64,000 bases of DNA, from NCBI GenBank assembly GCA_964521715.1, contig CAZFSS010000008.1, forward strand, positions 73,941-137,940, read 5' to 3'. The translations under genes and the position numbers were made by a program. Shown one piece after another: positions 27,653-35,941 of this stretch. Within the stretch, counting starts at the first letter, position 1, and each line of letters begins with the position of its first letter. The stretch comes from DAOVRD01 sp964521715 (GTDB lineage: Bacteria > Planctomycetota > Brocadiia > SM23-32). The notes beneath the pieces were generated by a model. The model was not told the origin of the DNA, ran no database searches, and saw only the letters and a program-made list of their open reading frames with translations.

Positions 27653-29530
27653 ATGAAACGAGTCGTCCTGATCGCTGCCCTGGCCCTGGGCTGGGCGTTC
27701 GCGGCCGCGCCGGCCGTCGCCGATGCGCAGGTCAACGTGGGCACGGACACGAGGGTCGAGCTCAGGGCCCCCACCCCCTCCGGAGCGCTCAGGGTGGCCA
27801 TCCTGGGCGACCTGACCGGCGGGGATGAGTCCGGCCTGGCCGTGCTGGAGCAGGCCGTGGCCGAGCTCAACCTGCTGGAGCCGGACCTCGTCGTGCACAT
27901 CGGTGACTTGGTGCCCGGCTACATCCGGGACATGAAACGGTGGGAGAGCGACATCCGGCGCGTCAAGGAAGCGCTCGACCGCCTCGAGCCGCCCTTCTTC
28001 CCCGTGGCCGGCAACCACGACGTCATCACGGGCACCGGCGATCCTGACGACCACCGCGCCGAGGAGCTCTACAAGCGCTACTTCGGGCCGCTCTACTACT
28101 CCTTCGACTGCGGGCCGGCTCACTTCATCTGCCTCTACACGGAGGAGAGCCTCCAGTCCGCTCCTCGATTCAGCGCGCGCCAGATCCAGTGGCTGCGCGA
28201 CGACCTGGCCCGCAGCACGGCGCAGCACGTCTTCGTCTTCATGCACAAGCCCGTCTGGGAGTACCCGGACGCCGGCTGGGACCAGGTCCACGCGATCCTC
28301 AAGCAATACCCCGTGCGCGCCGTCTTTGCCGGACACTTCCACCACTACTACAAGTCCGAAGAACGCGACGGCATTCGGTACTACGCCATCGGCGTCACCG
28401 GAGGTCAGCTCTTCTCGCCCGAACTGGCCGGCGGCCTGGAGCACTACTGCCTGCTGCACGTCGACGGTGACGGCTTCAGACTCGCGCTCGTGAAGCCCGG
28501 CCACGTCTTACCCGACGACTACATCGAGGGGGGCGACTACAAGAACATGGAGTTGCTCCGGCAGCAGTCGATCGACCAGACGGGCGTGGCCGCGCCGATT
28601 CGCAGCCCGGAGCTCGGACCCGTCGACGAGCAGTTGGCCGTTCGGGTGGCGAACCCCCTTGACCGGCCCATCCGCGCCCTGGTGCGGGGCGTTGCGCCGG
28701 ATCGGAGCTGGCGCTTCTCGCCCGAGGCGGTGCCGCTCCTCGTCCCGCCGAACGGCTCCAAGTTCGCCCGCCTCGGCGTTCGCGCCGAGGCTGCGGAACC
28801 GGGGCGCGTGGCCGTGCCCGAAGTGGAGGTCCAGTACGACTACGTGGACGCGAAGGGCCGCAACGTGGCCATCGCGCTCCCACGGCGAGTGCCGCTGATC
28901 CGCGCCGCGACGGCGCCGCTGGTCAAGGTCGCCGTCTCGCTCGACGGGCGCGCCGGCGAGGACGACTGGCGGAGCGCCCCGCTGCTCAGCACCGCCGTGT
29001 GGTACGCGAGCCCTTACGAGACGGGCGAGGCGGGCCCGGAGTTCCGCATCCTGGCTACCGCCGCGGGCGTCTACTTCTTTGCCGACTCGCCCGACGCGCA
29101 GGTCTCAGACTTCCGGGGAGCCCGCATCCTGAGCGATGCAGTCTTTCTCGGCGCATTCGCCGCCCCGAAGGAAGCCGACGCACCGCCGCTCTCAGAAGTG
29201 CCTGTCGTGATCGTCTTCCCCTTCGCGCCGGACGGCGCACAGCAGGCCATGCGGGCCTTCTGGGACGCCAGCCAGCCCGTCGGGCTCGAAGCCCCCGGAG
29301 TGCACGTGGCGGCCGTCGTCAAACCCGGCGGCAAGGGATGGACCTGCGAGGGGTTCGTCCCGTGGGATGTCCTGCTTGCGGACGGTCCCGAACCCGATCA
29401 GGAGGTGTACTTCAACATCGGCGCCTGGGACAACGACGGCGACTACTTCAGCGAACTGCATTCCTGGGCGCCGACCGAGGACGTGACCCAGTGGGGGCGG
29501 CTGCTGCTGGAAGCTCCAGCGAAGGAATGA
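27653..29530 (+). CDS. Secreted calcineurin-like phosphoesterase with C-terminal beta-rich (CBM9/DOMON-like) module
   Basis: A 625-residue exported protein. Signal peptide (1-24), then a metallophosphoesterase domain with its motifs in order: GDL (D53), GDLV (84-87), GNHD (120-123), HKPVWE and GHFHHYY. This is followed by an Ig-like or jelly-roll region and, from about 425, a module ending in GRLLLEAP with strings (VSLDGRAGEDDW, VYFNIGAWDNDG) like CBM9/DOMON-type domains. It probably cleaves a phosphoester of an extracellular substrate while attached to carbohydrate; this is inferred. The start at 27653 is preceded by GGAAGGCAGGC. A TAGAAT -10-like site is at 27610-27615 without a good -35. 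PIG-L deacetylase follows 61 nt later. Confidence 0.87.
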   Translation: MKRVVLIAALALGWAFAAAPAVADAQVNVGTDTRVELRAPTPSGALRVAILGDLTGGDESGLAVLEQAVAELNLLEPDLVVHIGDLVPGYIRDMKRWESDIRRVKEALDRLEPPFFPVAGNHDVITGTGDPDDHRAEELYKRYFGPLYYSFDCGPAHFICLYTEESLQSAPRFSARQIQWLRDDLARSTAQHVFVFMHKPVWEYPDAGWDQVHAILKQYPVRAVFAGHFHHYYKSEERDGIRYYAIGVTGGQLFSPELAGGLEHYCLLHVDGDGFRLALVKPGHVLPDDYIEGGDYKNMELLRQQSIDQTGVAAPIRSPELGPVDEQLAVRVANPLDRPIRALVRGVAPDRSWRFSPEAVPLLVPPNGSKFARLGVRAEAAEPGRVAVPEVEVQYDYVDAKGRNVAIALPRRVPLIRAATAPLVKVAVSLDGRAGEDDWRSAPLLSTAVWYASPYETGEAGPEFRILATAAGVYFFADSPDAQVSDFRGARILSDAVFLGAFAAPKEADAPPLSEVPVVIVFPFAPDGAQQAMRAFWDASQPVGLEAPGVHVAAVVKPGGKGWTCEGFVPWDVLLADGPEPDQEVYFNIGAWDNDGDYFSELHSWAPTEDVTQWGRLLLEAPAKE

Positions 29531-29591
29531 GCTGCGCCGCCGCGGCTTCCAGGCACTCGCCACTCGCACCGCAACGAAGGAGGGAACGGAC

Positions 29592-30392
29592 GTGAGGCTG
29601 ATGTTCATCGGGGCGCATCCCGACGACGGCGATGGCCGCGTGGGAGGGCTCGCGGCCCGCTACGTCGAGCGCGGCGGCCAGGCGATGCTTGTCTCCGTGA
29701 CGAACGGCAATGCCGGCCATCAGGAGATGGCGCCGGACGAGCTGGCTGCCAGGCGCAGGCAGGAGGCCCGCAAGGCCGGCGAAGTCATCGGGGCCGAGTA
29801 CCTCGTTCTGGATCACAATGACGGGAGGCTCACGCCCACGGTCGAGGTCCGGGAGGAGCTGATCGCCCTCATCCGCCGGTTCGAGCCCGATCTGCTCATC
29901 GGGCTCAGGCCGTTCGACTACCATGCGGACCACCGCGCGGCCGGCCAACTGGTCGTGGACGCCTCCTACCTGCTGACCGTGCCGCTGGTCCGCCCGGACG
30001 TGCCGGCGTTGAGGCAGATGCCCGTCATCTGCTACACCTACGACCGATTCCAGAGGCCCTATCCCTTCCGGTGCGACGTCGCCGTCGGCGTCGACGAGTA
30101 CGAGGACAAGAAGCTGCACATGCTGGCCTGCCATGAGAGTCAGTTCTTCGAGTGGCTGCCGTACAACGGCGGATACCTGGACGAGGTGCCGCAGGACAGG
30201 GACGAACGCCTGGCGTGGCTGCGCGAACGGAGGCTCGGCTCCTCGCGCATTGCGGATCAGTTCCGCGACAAGCTCGTCGAGCGCTACGGGGCGAAGGCCG
30301 GGCGGCAGATACGGCAGGCGGAGGTGTTCGAGATCTGCGAGTACGGCCGGCAGCCGCGCGCCGACGAGCTGGATGAACTTTTCCCCCGCTGA
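29592..30392 (+). CDS. PIG-L/LmbE family N-acetylglucosaminyl-type deacetylase
   Basis: A 266-residue zinc hydrolase of the PIG-L family that removes N-acetyl groups from sugars such as GlcNAc conjugates. The diagnostic GAHPDD lies at 7-12 (zinc His9 and Asp12), and the second zinc motif DYHADHR is near 117-123. The start is a GTG at 29592, 8 nt after AAGGAGG; an ATG at 29601 would remove three residues. No signal peptide, so cytoplasmic. It follows the phosphoesterase and precedes a racemase on the same strand (gaps 61 and 41 nt), perhaps one transcript. The exact sugar is unknown. Confidence 0.92.
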   Translation: MRLMFIGAHPDDGDGRVGGLAARYVERGGQAMLVSVTNGNAGHQEMAPDELAARRRQEARKAGEVIGAEYLVLDHNDGRLTPTVEVREELIALIRRFEPDLLIGLRPFDYHADHRAAGQLVVDASYLLTVPLVRPDVPALRQMPVICYTYDRFQRPYPFRCDVAVGVDEYEDKKLHMLACHESQFFEWLPYNGGYLDEVPQDRDERLAWLRERRLGSSRIADQFRDKLVERYGAKAGRQIRQAEVFEICEYGRQPRADELDELFPR

Positions 30393-30433
30393 CGGAGCCA
30401 ACCGCCGTGAGACGAAGCCAGGGAGCGCAAGCA

Positions 30434-31150
30434 GTGGCCGAACACATCGGAATCGTTGCATGCAGCGCGGAAGGCGCCGCCCTCTGCTATCGGACGATCT
30501 GCGCGGAGGCGCCTCGCCTCATGGGCCGGCACTGTCATCCCGAGATCACGATGCACGCGCATCCCCTCTCGCAGTACATGGTCCACATCCGCGCGGGGGA
30601 CTGGGAGGCCATCGCGGAACTGATGCTCTCTTCCGCGCGCAAGGTCGCCGGTGCAGGGGCGGCCTTCGCCGTCTGCCCGGACAACACCATCCACGAGGCG
30701 TTCGACCTCGCCGTTGAGCGCTCGCCGATCCCGTGGCTCCACATCGCGCGCGTCGTGGCGGCGGAAGCCGTCCGCAGGGGATTCGCGCGTCTCGGCGTGC
30801 TGGGCACGCGCTGTCTGACCGAAGGGCCCGTTTATCCCAGTGCGCTCGAGCCCGCCGGCATCGAGGTCCTCATCCCGGACGAAGGCGATCGGGAACGGAT
30901 CAACTCCATCATCTTCAACGAGCTGGTCAACGGGGTGTTCAGCGAGGAGTCGCGGCTATATCTCGGCCGGGTGATGCAGGGGCTCAAAGAGCGCGGCGCG
31001 GACGCGGCGGTGCTGGGCTGCACGGAGATACCGTTGATCGTCAGGCCTGAGGACGCGCCCCTGCCCGTCCTCGATTCGACCAGGCTGCTGGCGCGGGCTG
31101 CGCTCCGGCGTTCGCTGGGGACTGAGAAGCCAGGGAGTTCTTCCCGCTGA
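30434..31150 (+). CDS. Aspartate/glutamate racemase family protein
   Basis: A 238-residue cofactor-independent racemase. The two catalytic cysteines are in CPDNT and LGCTEIPL, the usual Asp/Glu racemase pair; IGIVACSAEGA opens the fold. The family includes aspartate, glutamate and hydantoin racemases and maleate isomerases. The aspartate-racemase branch is most likely from the CPDNT motif, but the substrate is inferred. I chose the GTG at 30434 with GGGAG 8 nt upstream. An earlier GTG at 30407 has a similar site and would add nine residues. Confidence 0.87.
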   Translation: MAEHIGIVACSAEGAALCYRTICAEAPRLMGRHCHPEITMHAHPLSQYMVHIRAGDWEAIAELMLSSARKVAGAGAAFAVCPDNTIHEAFDLAVERSPIPWLHIARVVAAEAVRRGFARLGVLGTRCLTEGPVYPSALEPAGIEVLIPDEGDRERINSIIFNELVNGVFSEESRLYLGRVMQGLKERGADAAVLGCTEIPLIVRPEDAPLPVLDSTRLLARAALRRSLGTEKPGSSSR

Positions 31151-31162
31151 CCGGCTCCCCCC

Positions 31163-32170
31163 TTACCTGTCGTTCGGCGCGACCTCGGGCAGGATGAACT
31201 CGTAGCCGCCTTGTTCCATCGCATGGCGCAATCGCTCGAGCATCGCGGCGTCCTTGAACGTGCCGATCACCGCGCCGCCCGACCCGCAGAACTTGGACGA
31301 GGCGCCAACGGCGCGCGCCGTCTCGATCATCTTGCGGTCTTCGTCCCGGATGACGAAGATCTCGGAGCGCAGGTCGAAGTTCCGGTTCAGCACCTTCGCC
31401 AGGCCGTCGCGATCCCCGCTCTGGAGCAGCTCGCGCGCCGAATCCGCCAGAGACGCGATCTCCCGCATGGTCTTCACGACCTTCTGGTCGCCCAGGTCGT
31501 ACCGCTCACGCACGCGCAGGTGCGCAGTAGAGCTTTCCTGCCCCATGTCCTTGCGGTAGGCAAGGTAGACGGGCGGCAGCGTGGCGGGATCGAGCTGCTC
31601 GTAGCGCCCGTGCCCGTTGCGGGCCATGTAGTCCTTGTCGAAGTCCATGTAGACGACGCCGCCGTATGCCTGGACGACGCGGTCCTGAAGGCCGGCCGTC
31701 AGCCCCAGCTCCCGCGTCTCGGCCTGGAGCACGACGCCGGGCAGGATCTGGTCCGGTATCTGAACGCCGTAGAAGGCCATCAGCGCACGCATGACGGCCG
31801 TCACGATGGCGCTCGAACCGCCCAGGCCGACCTGGCGCGGGATGCTGGTGCTGTACTGGATCGTGAAGTTGCAGTCCGGCAGTTCGATGCCGGCCCCCGC
31901 ACAGTAATCCGCGAAGCTCTTCGTGGCCGCCTTGAGCAGGCGTATTCCCCCATAGTAGCCGCTGCGCCGGACGTCCTGCAGCAGCTGGTTCAAGCTCCCA
32001 AAGACGGCGTGGTCGTGCGCGCTGGGCTTCAGCTCCAGTTCGGGACTCTCGTACAGGAGGACCTCCGCGCAGTAGTCGCCGATCGTGAAAGCGATAGTCT
32101 TGCCGTTGTACCCGTCGGAGGGATTGCCGACAAACCCGACACGGGCGTAAGAGCGCTTCCTGACGATCAT
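31163..32170 (-). CDS. GHMP-family sugar kinase, glucuronokinase-like
   Basis: A 335-residue GHMP kinase. The N-terminus RVGFVGNPSDGYNGKTIAF strongly resembles plant glucuronokinases. The ATP-binding motif QVGLGGSSAIVTA is intact, and KFCGSGGAVIG matches the C-terminal GHMP motif 3. Glucuronokinase makes glucuronate-1-phosphate on the way to UDP-glucuronate; other sugar acids or sugars remain possible. GAGG six bases before the ATG at 32170 supports the start. The gene ends 12 nt from the convergent racemase. It lies 118 nt downstream of mntP on the same strand. Confidence 0.86.
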   Translation of the reverse strand: MIVRKRSYARVGFVGNPSDGYNGKTIAFTIGDYCAEVLLYESPELELKPSAHDHAVFGSLNQLLQDVRRSGYYGGIRLLKAATKSFADYCAGAGIELPDCNFTIQYSTSIPRQVGLGGSSAIVTAVMRALMAFYGVQIPDQILPGVVLQAETRELGLTAGLQDRVVQAYGGVVYMDFDKDYMARNGHGRYEQLDPATLPPVYLAYRKDMGQESSTAHLRVRERYDLGDQKVVKTMREIASLADSARELLQSGDRDGLAKVLNRNFDLRSEIFVIRDEDRKMIETARAVGASSKFCGSGGAVIGTFKDAAMLERLRHAMEQGGYEFILPEVAPNDR

Positions 32171-32288
32171 GTGTAACCTCGCGCTGACGCCGCAGGACCC
32201 CCGCCACTCCGTACGCCGAGCGACCCCGTCATTATGGCCGTCGCACAGGGCCGGATCAAGCAGAACGCGTCCGCGCCGTCCTGTCCCT

Positions 32289-32846
32289 CTACAGAATGTG
32301 CTCCAGCAGGATCTTGACGCCGATCGCGCACAGGATGACGCCGCCGCACAGCTCGGCCCATTTCCCCAGGCGGCGGCCGATCCGGTCGCCCATATGCATG
32401 CCGCCGGCGCAGAGCGCGCCGGTAACCAGCCCGATGACGGCCGCGGGAGTCCATATCGCCACTCCCAGCATGGCCAGGCTGATCCCGACGGCGAGGGCAT
32501 CGATGCTGGTAGCAACGGACAGCGCGATCAGCCTGGCCCCACGGCTCGGCTCGCGCGGCTCGCCCGTCTCGAAGCCGAAGAACGTGCCCGCCACCATCTT
32601 CAGGCCGATTGCCGTCAGGAGCCCGAAGGCCACCCAGTGATCGACGCCCTGGATGAGAGCCCGAAGCGACACGCCCGCCAGCCAGCCAACCACGGGCATG
32701 ATCGCCTGGAACGCGCCGAAGTGGAGGCAGACGCGGAGCGTGTGGCCGGGCGTGACCTTGCGGAGGGCCACCCCCTCGGCGACCGAGACCGTGAAGGCGT
32801 CCATCGCCAGCCCGACGGCGATGAGAAGCACCTGTACAAGGCTCAT
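32289..32846 (-). CDS. mntP: Putative manganese efflux pump MntP
   Basis: A 185-residue protein with six predicted membrane helices and the two family repeats MDAFTVSVAEG and SIDALAVGISLAML, whose Asp residues are needed for Mn(II) export. HFGAFQAIMPVVGW is also typical. Length matches E. coli MntP (188). Start at 32846 after GGAGAGG. No yybP-ykoY Mn riboswitch can sit in its 46-nt upstream gap, which follows hicA directly, so it may be read from the hicBA promoter. Confidence 0.93.
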   Translation of the reverse strand: MSLVQVLLIAVGLAMDAFTVSVAEGVALRKVTPGHTLRVCLHFGAFQAIMPVVGWLAGVSLRALIQGVDHWVAFGLLTAIGLKMVAGTFFGFETGEPREPSRGARLIALSVATSIDALAVGISLAMLGVAIWTPAAVIGLVTGALCAGGMHMGDRIGRRLGKWAELCGGVILCAIGVKILLEHIL

Positions 32847-32892
32847 GGGGCCTCTCCGTCGGGGGCAGTCGGGACCGGCGAGCGGGCGGGGC

Positions 32893-33114
32893 TCACCGTT
32901 CGAAGAGCCGCCTGGGAAGCTGGCTCTGCCGGATGATGGAGGCAAGGGTGCCGGGGCGGATCTCTTTGTGGTCCGGCACGACGACGGTCACCGTGGAATC
33001 CCCCGTGCGGCGCTGCATGACGATGTGGCTTCCGCGCCTGCGCACTTCGGCGAACCCGTTGTCCGCAAGGATAGCGACCACTTCCTTCCCGGACAGAATC
33101 CCCGGATTAGCCAA
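32893..33114 (-). CDS. hicA: HicA-family mRNA interferase toxin
   Basis: A 73-residue HicA toxin, a double-stranded RNA-binding-like ribonuclease. The catalytic histidine is in RRGSHIVMQRR (H30), followed by VTVVVPDHKEIRPGTLASII, typical of the family. The best start is TTG at 33114: GAGG lies six bases upstream and the TTG overlaps the hicB stop codon region by 8 nt. A TTG at 33126 is the alternative. The order is hicB then hicA, the less usual one. Cotranscribed with hicB and perhaps mntP. Confidence 0.9.
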   Translation of the reverse strand: MANPGILSGKEVVAILADNGFAEVRRRGSHIVMQRRTGDSTVTVVVPDHKEIRPGTLASIIRQSQLPRRLFER

Positions 33115-33331
33115 GATCGACCTCAAGCGGGCTCAGATAGGTCTCCGTATGCAGGCGCTGCTCAACCTCCGTCTGGCTTGCCGTTTCCAGGAACAGCTCG
33201 ACGGCCTCTTGCAGATTCGCCCTCGCCTCCTCGACCGTTCCCCCCTGGCTGGCTACGTCGAGCTCCGGACAGAGTGCGACCCACCCGTCGCCCTCACGCT
33301 GAACGAGAGCCGTCAGCATACGCACCGGCAT
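33107..33331 (-). CDS. hicB: HicB-family antitoxin
   Basis: A 74-residue HicB-type protein, with the partial RNase H-like fold that blocks HicA: TALVQREGDGWVALCPEL, then VASQGGTVEEARANLQEAVE. There is no C-terminal DNA-binding domain, so it is the short form and may not autoregulate directly. The ATG at 33331 has GGAGG nine bases upstream. A TATAAT on the minus strand at 33360-33365 gives a short leader. Gene overlap with hicA supports co-translation. Confidence 0.9.
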   Translation of the reverse strand: MPVRMLTALVQREGDGWVALCPELDVASQGGTVEEARANLQEAVELFLETASQTEVEQRLHTETYLSPLEVDLG

Positions 33332-33359
33332 TTCGGTTTTCCTCCACTCGAGTACATCT

Positions 33360-33365
33360 ATTATA
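33360..33365 (-). promoter_or_regulatory. -10 element candidate for hicBA
   Basis: A consensus TATAAT on the minus strand, 29 nt before hicB. No convincing -35 was found 17 nt upstream, so this is only a partial promoter. Confidence 0.4.
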
Positions 33366-33525
33366 GCGGATCCCCCATCGCCGCGCAGATGAAGGGGCAC
33401 GAGGATTCGGCGCCGGCCGATATACGCACGTACCCGGACAGGCCTTGACGCGGCATGCCTCCCTCTGTAGCATCCGGGCGAGGTACCGCGAGCGGCCGCC
33501 ACCCCTACTTGAGGGCCGATGGGCC

Positions 33526-34389
33526 ATGGAAGACGCAACCCGCCGTGCGCTTCTTCAGGCGCAGAGGAACGAGCTGACCGAGCACCACATCTACGGCCGC
33601 CTGGCCCGCGCGGTCAAAGATCCTCACAACAGCCAGGTGCTCCGGCAGATAAGCGAGGACGAGCTGCGCCATTATCATCATTGGAAGCAGTTCACCGGAC
33701 ACGACGTGCACCCGCACGGGCTCAAGGTCCTCTGGTTCTACGTGATGGCGCGGCTGCTCGGCTTCACGTTCGTCGTCAAGCTGATGGAGGCGGGGGAGGA
33801 TCGCGCCCAGGACGGCTACGCCGCCCTGAAGGCCGTCCCCGAATCGGACAGGATCGCGCGAGAGGAGCGGGAACACGAAGCCGAACTGATCGAGATGCTC
33901 GACGAGGAGCGCCTGAAGTACACCGGCGCCATCGTGCGCGGCCTGAACGACGCCCTGGTCGAGCTGACGGGCGCGCTGGCGGGGTTCACGTTCGCGTTCG
34001 GCCAGCCGCGCGTCGTGGCGGTGGCCGGACTGATTACAGGGGTCTCGGCTTCCCTTTCGATGGCCGGGTCGGAGTACCTGGGCAGGAGGTCGGAGGGCGG
34101 CGAGCTGAGCCCCGGCAAGGCCGCGTTCTACACGGGGCTGGCCTACACGTTCACGGTGGCGGTGCTCATCGCCCCGTACCTGGTCTTCGGCGACCTCTAC
34201 GTCTGCCTGGGCACGATGCTGGCTGGGGCGCTGCTGATCATCGCCTTCTTCAACTTCTACCTCGCCGTGGCGAAGGGGCTGAACTTCGGGAAGCGCTTTG
34301 CGGAAATGGCGGCCATCAGCCTCGGCATAGCAGCCCTGACCTTCTGCATCGGCATCCTGATCCGCCGCCTTCTGCCGGTCAAAGTGTGA
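33526..34389 (+). CDS. Membrane-bound ferritin-like protein with VIT1/CCC1 transporter domain (MbfA/Er-VIT1 type)
   Basis: A 287-residue protein. The N-terminal part (1-135) is a rubrerythrin/ferritin-like helical bundle with iron-ligand-type Glu and His spacing (NELTEHHIYGRLA, SEDELRHYHHW, EEREHEAELIEML). The C-terminal part is a five-helix VIT1/CCC1 transporter: GLNDALVELTGALAGFTFA and SASLSMAGSEYLG are diagnostic. MbfA-type proteins export iron with the ferritin domain sensing it; that role is expected here. The ATG at 33526 is taken as the start; GAGGGCC precedes. It is divergent from hicBA, beyond which lies mntP, giving Mn and Fe exporters within 2 kb. Confidence 0.9.
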   Translation: MEDATRRALLQAQRNELTEHHIYGRLARAVKDPHNSQVLRQISEDELRHYHHWKQFTGHDVHPHGLKVLWFYVMARLLGFTFVVKLMEAGEDRAQDGYAALKAVPESDRIAREEREHEAELIEMLDEERLKYTGAIVRGLNDALVELTGALAGFTFAFGQPRVVAVAGLITGVSASLSMAGSEYLGRRSEGGELSPGKAAFYTGLAYTFTVAVLIAPYLVFGDLYVCLGTMLAGALLIIAFFNFYLAVAKGLNFGKRFAEMAAISLGIAALTFCIGILIRRLLPVKV

Positions 34390-34528
34390 GGCGCGGCGGA
34401 GCTGGTGGTGGCTTTGTTGACCCGGTCGGTGGGACAGGCGTTCCTCACAGCTCCAGGACGCGCTTCGCGCGGGCCGGGTCCACCCAGTACTGGCTGCCCC
34501 GTTCCCCCGTCCGGTCGGCTTCGCAGCA

Positions 34529-35923
34529 TCAGTCCTCGAGCGCCAGCGCCAAAGGCGCCTCGAGCGTCTCGGCGATCCAGCCCAGGAAGCGCGCCCCCTC
34601 CGCGCCGTCTATCACGCGGTGATCGTAGGAGAGCGAAAGGGGCAGCCAGAGCCGCGCTGGCGGATCGTCGTGGCCGTGCTCCTCGTAGGCCCTGCCGATG
34701 CCCAGGATCGCCACCTGCGGGAAGTTGACGATCGGCGTGAAGTAGGTCCCGCCGATGCCGCCCACGTTGGTGATTGTGAACGTGCCGCCCTTAAGTTCCT
34801 GCGGCGCGATCTTCCCGTCCCTGGCCTTCCGGGCCAGCTCGGAGAGCTCCCGGGCGATCTGCATGAGGCCCTTGCGGTCGGCGTCTCTGATGACGGGCAC
34901 CAGCAGCCCCTGGTCCGTGGCCACGGCCACGCCGACGTGCCGGTAGTCCTTGTAGATGATCTCGCCCGCGTCTGCGTCCAGGGAAGCGTTGAACTTCGGG
35001 AAGGCCTGGAGGGCCGCAGCGGCAACCTTGACCGCGATGACCGTGACGGTGAGCTTGGCCCCCGCTTCCTCCACCTTCGGAGCCAACTGCCTGCGCATCT
35101 TCTCCAGGGCCGTCACGTCCGCCCGGTCGTGCTGGGTCACGTGGGGGATCTGGGACCAGCACAGGGCCATATGCTCGGCGATGCGTCTGCGGATGGCGCT
35201 CATGGGTTCGCGCCGCACGGGCCCCCACTTCCCGAAATCCGGAAGCGAGGCCGCAGGCGCCGCACGCAGCCGCCGGGCTTGCGCCATCTCCTCTTGCCGG
35301 CTCAGGTACCGCTCCACGTCCTCCCGCGAGACCCGGCCGCCTGGACCCGGCGGAACGCGCGAGACGTCTACCCCCGCCTCGCGGGCGAACCGACGAACCG
35401 ACGGCGCGGCGCGCACGTTCACGGCCGGCATCTCCTCGGCCTCGAGGCCGGCGCCTCTGCGTGCTGCCTCCCGGGCGGGCGGAGCCACCACCTCCTCTTC
35501 TGCCCGGGCGGCCGCCTCCACCTGCTCCGGCCGGGCCTCCTGCGGGGCGACTCCTTTGGCGACCGCTCTCCCTTCCTGCGCTTCCTGCCGTTCTTGCTCC
35601 GGCGCAGGGGCTTGCGCCTCTTCGGCGGCCGCTGCTTTCTCCTTTGCGCCTCCCTGCCCCCGGGCCGCCTCCGCGGGCTCCTCGCCGCCCTCCTCCACGA
35701 TCAGGATCACGTCGCCGGACCGGATCTCGTCACCCTCTTTGACCCGGATCTCCTTCACCATGCCGGCCACGCCGCAGGGCACCTCGACGGTGGCCTTGTC
35801 CGTCTCCAGCTCGATCACCGATTGCTCAGCCTCTATGGTGTCGCCGGCCTGGACGAGCACGCGCGTGACCTGTCCCGACTCTACATCTTCTCCGAGTTCG
35901 GGAAGCCTGAATTCGGTTGGCAT
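34529..35923 (-). CDS. aceF: Pyruvate dehydrogenase E2, dihydrolipoamide acetyltransferase
   Basis: A 464-residue E2 core protein. The single lipoyl domain (1-77) has K43 in ETDKATVEV. A long Ala/Glu/Pro-rich linker follows (about 80-165), then a peripheral subunit-binding domain (NVRAAPSVRRFAREAGVDVS to ERYL) and the catalytic domain ending SYDHRVIDGAEGARFL with the active-site His and Asp. It transfers acetyl from lipoamide to CoA. It follows aceE by 18 nt on the same strand. No lpd (E3) gene is present in the window. Confidence 0.96.
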   Translation of the reverse strand: MPTEFRLPELGEDVESGQVTRVLVQAGDTIEAEQSVIELETDKATVEVPCGVAGMVKEIRVKEGDEIRSGDVILIVEEGGEEPAEAARGQGGAKEKAAAAEEAQAPAPEQERQEAQEGRAVAKGVAPQEARPEQVEAAARAEEEVVAPPAREAARRGAGLEAEEMPAVNVRAAPSVRRFAREAGVDVSRVPPGPGGRVSREDVERYLSRQEEMAQARRLRAAPAASLPDFGKWGPVRREPMSAIRRRIAEHMALCWSQIPHVTQHDRADVTALEKMRRQLAPKVEEAGAKLTVTVIAVKVAAAALQAFPKFNASLDADAGEIIYKDYRHVGVAVATDQGLLVPVIRDADRKGLMQIARELSELARKARDGKIAPQELKGGTFTITNVGGIGGTYFTPIVNFPQVAILGIGRAYEEHGHDDPPARLWLPLSLSYDHRVIDGAEGARFLGWIAETLEAPLALALED

Positions 35924-35941
35924 GGCGGCGGGGCTCTCCTT

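Noticed and set aside
34447..34528. 27 in-frame sense codons after the aceF TGA, suggesting stop read-through
   Set aside because: E2 proteins normally end at about this point, the extension has no family match, and open stretches of this length are common at this GC content.
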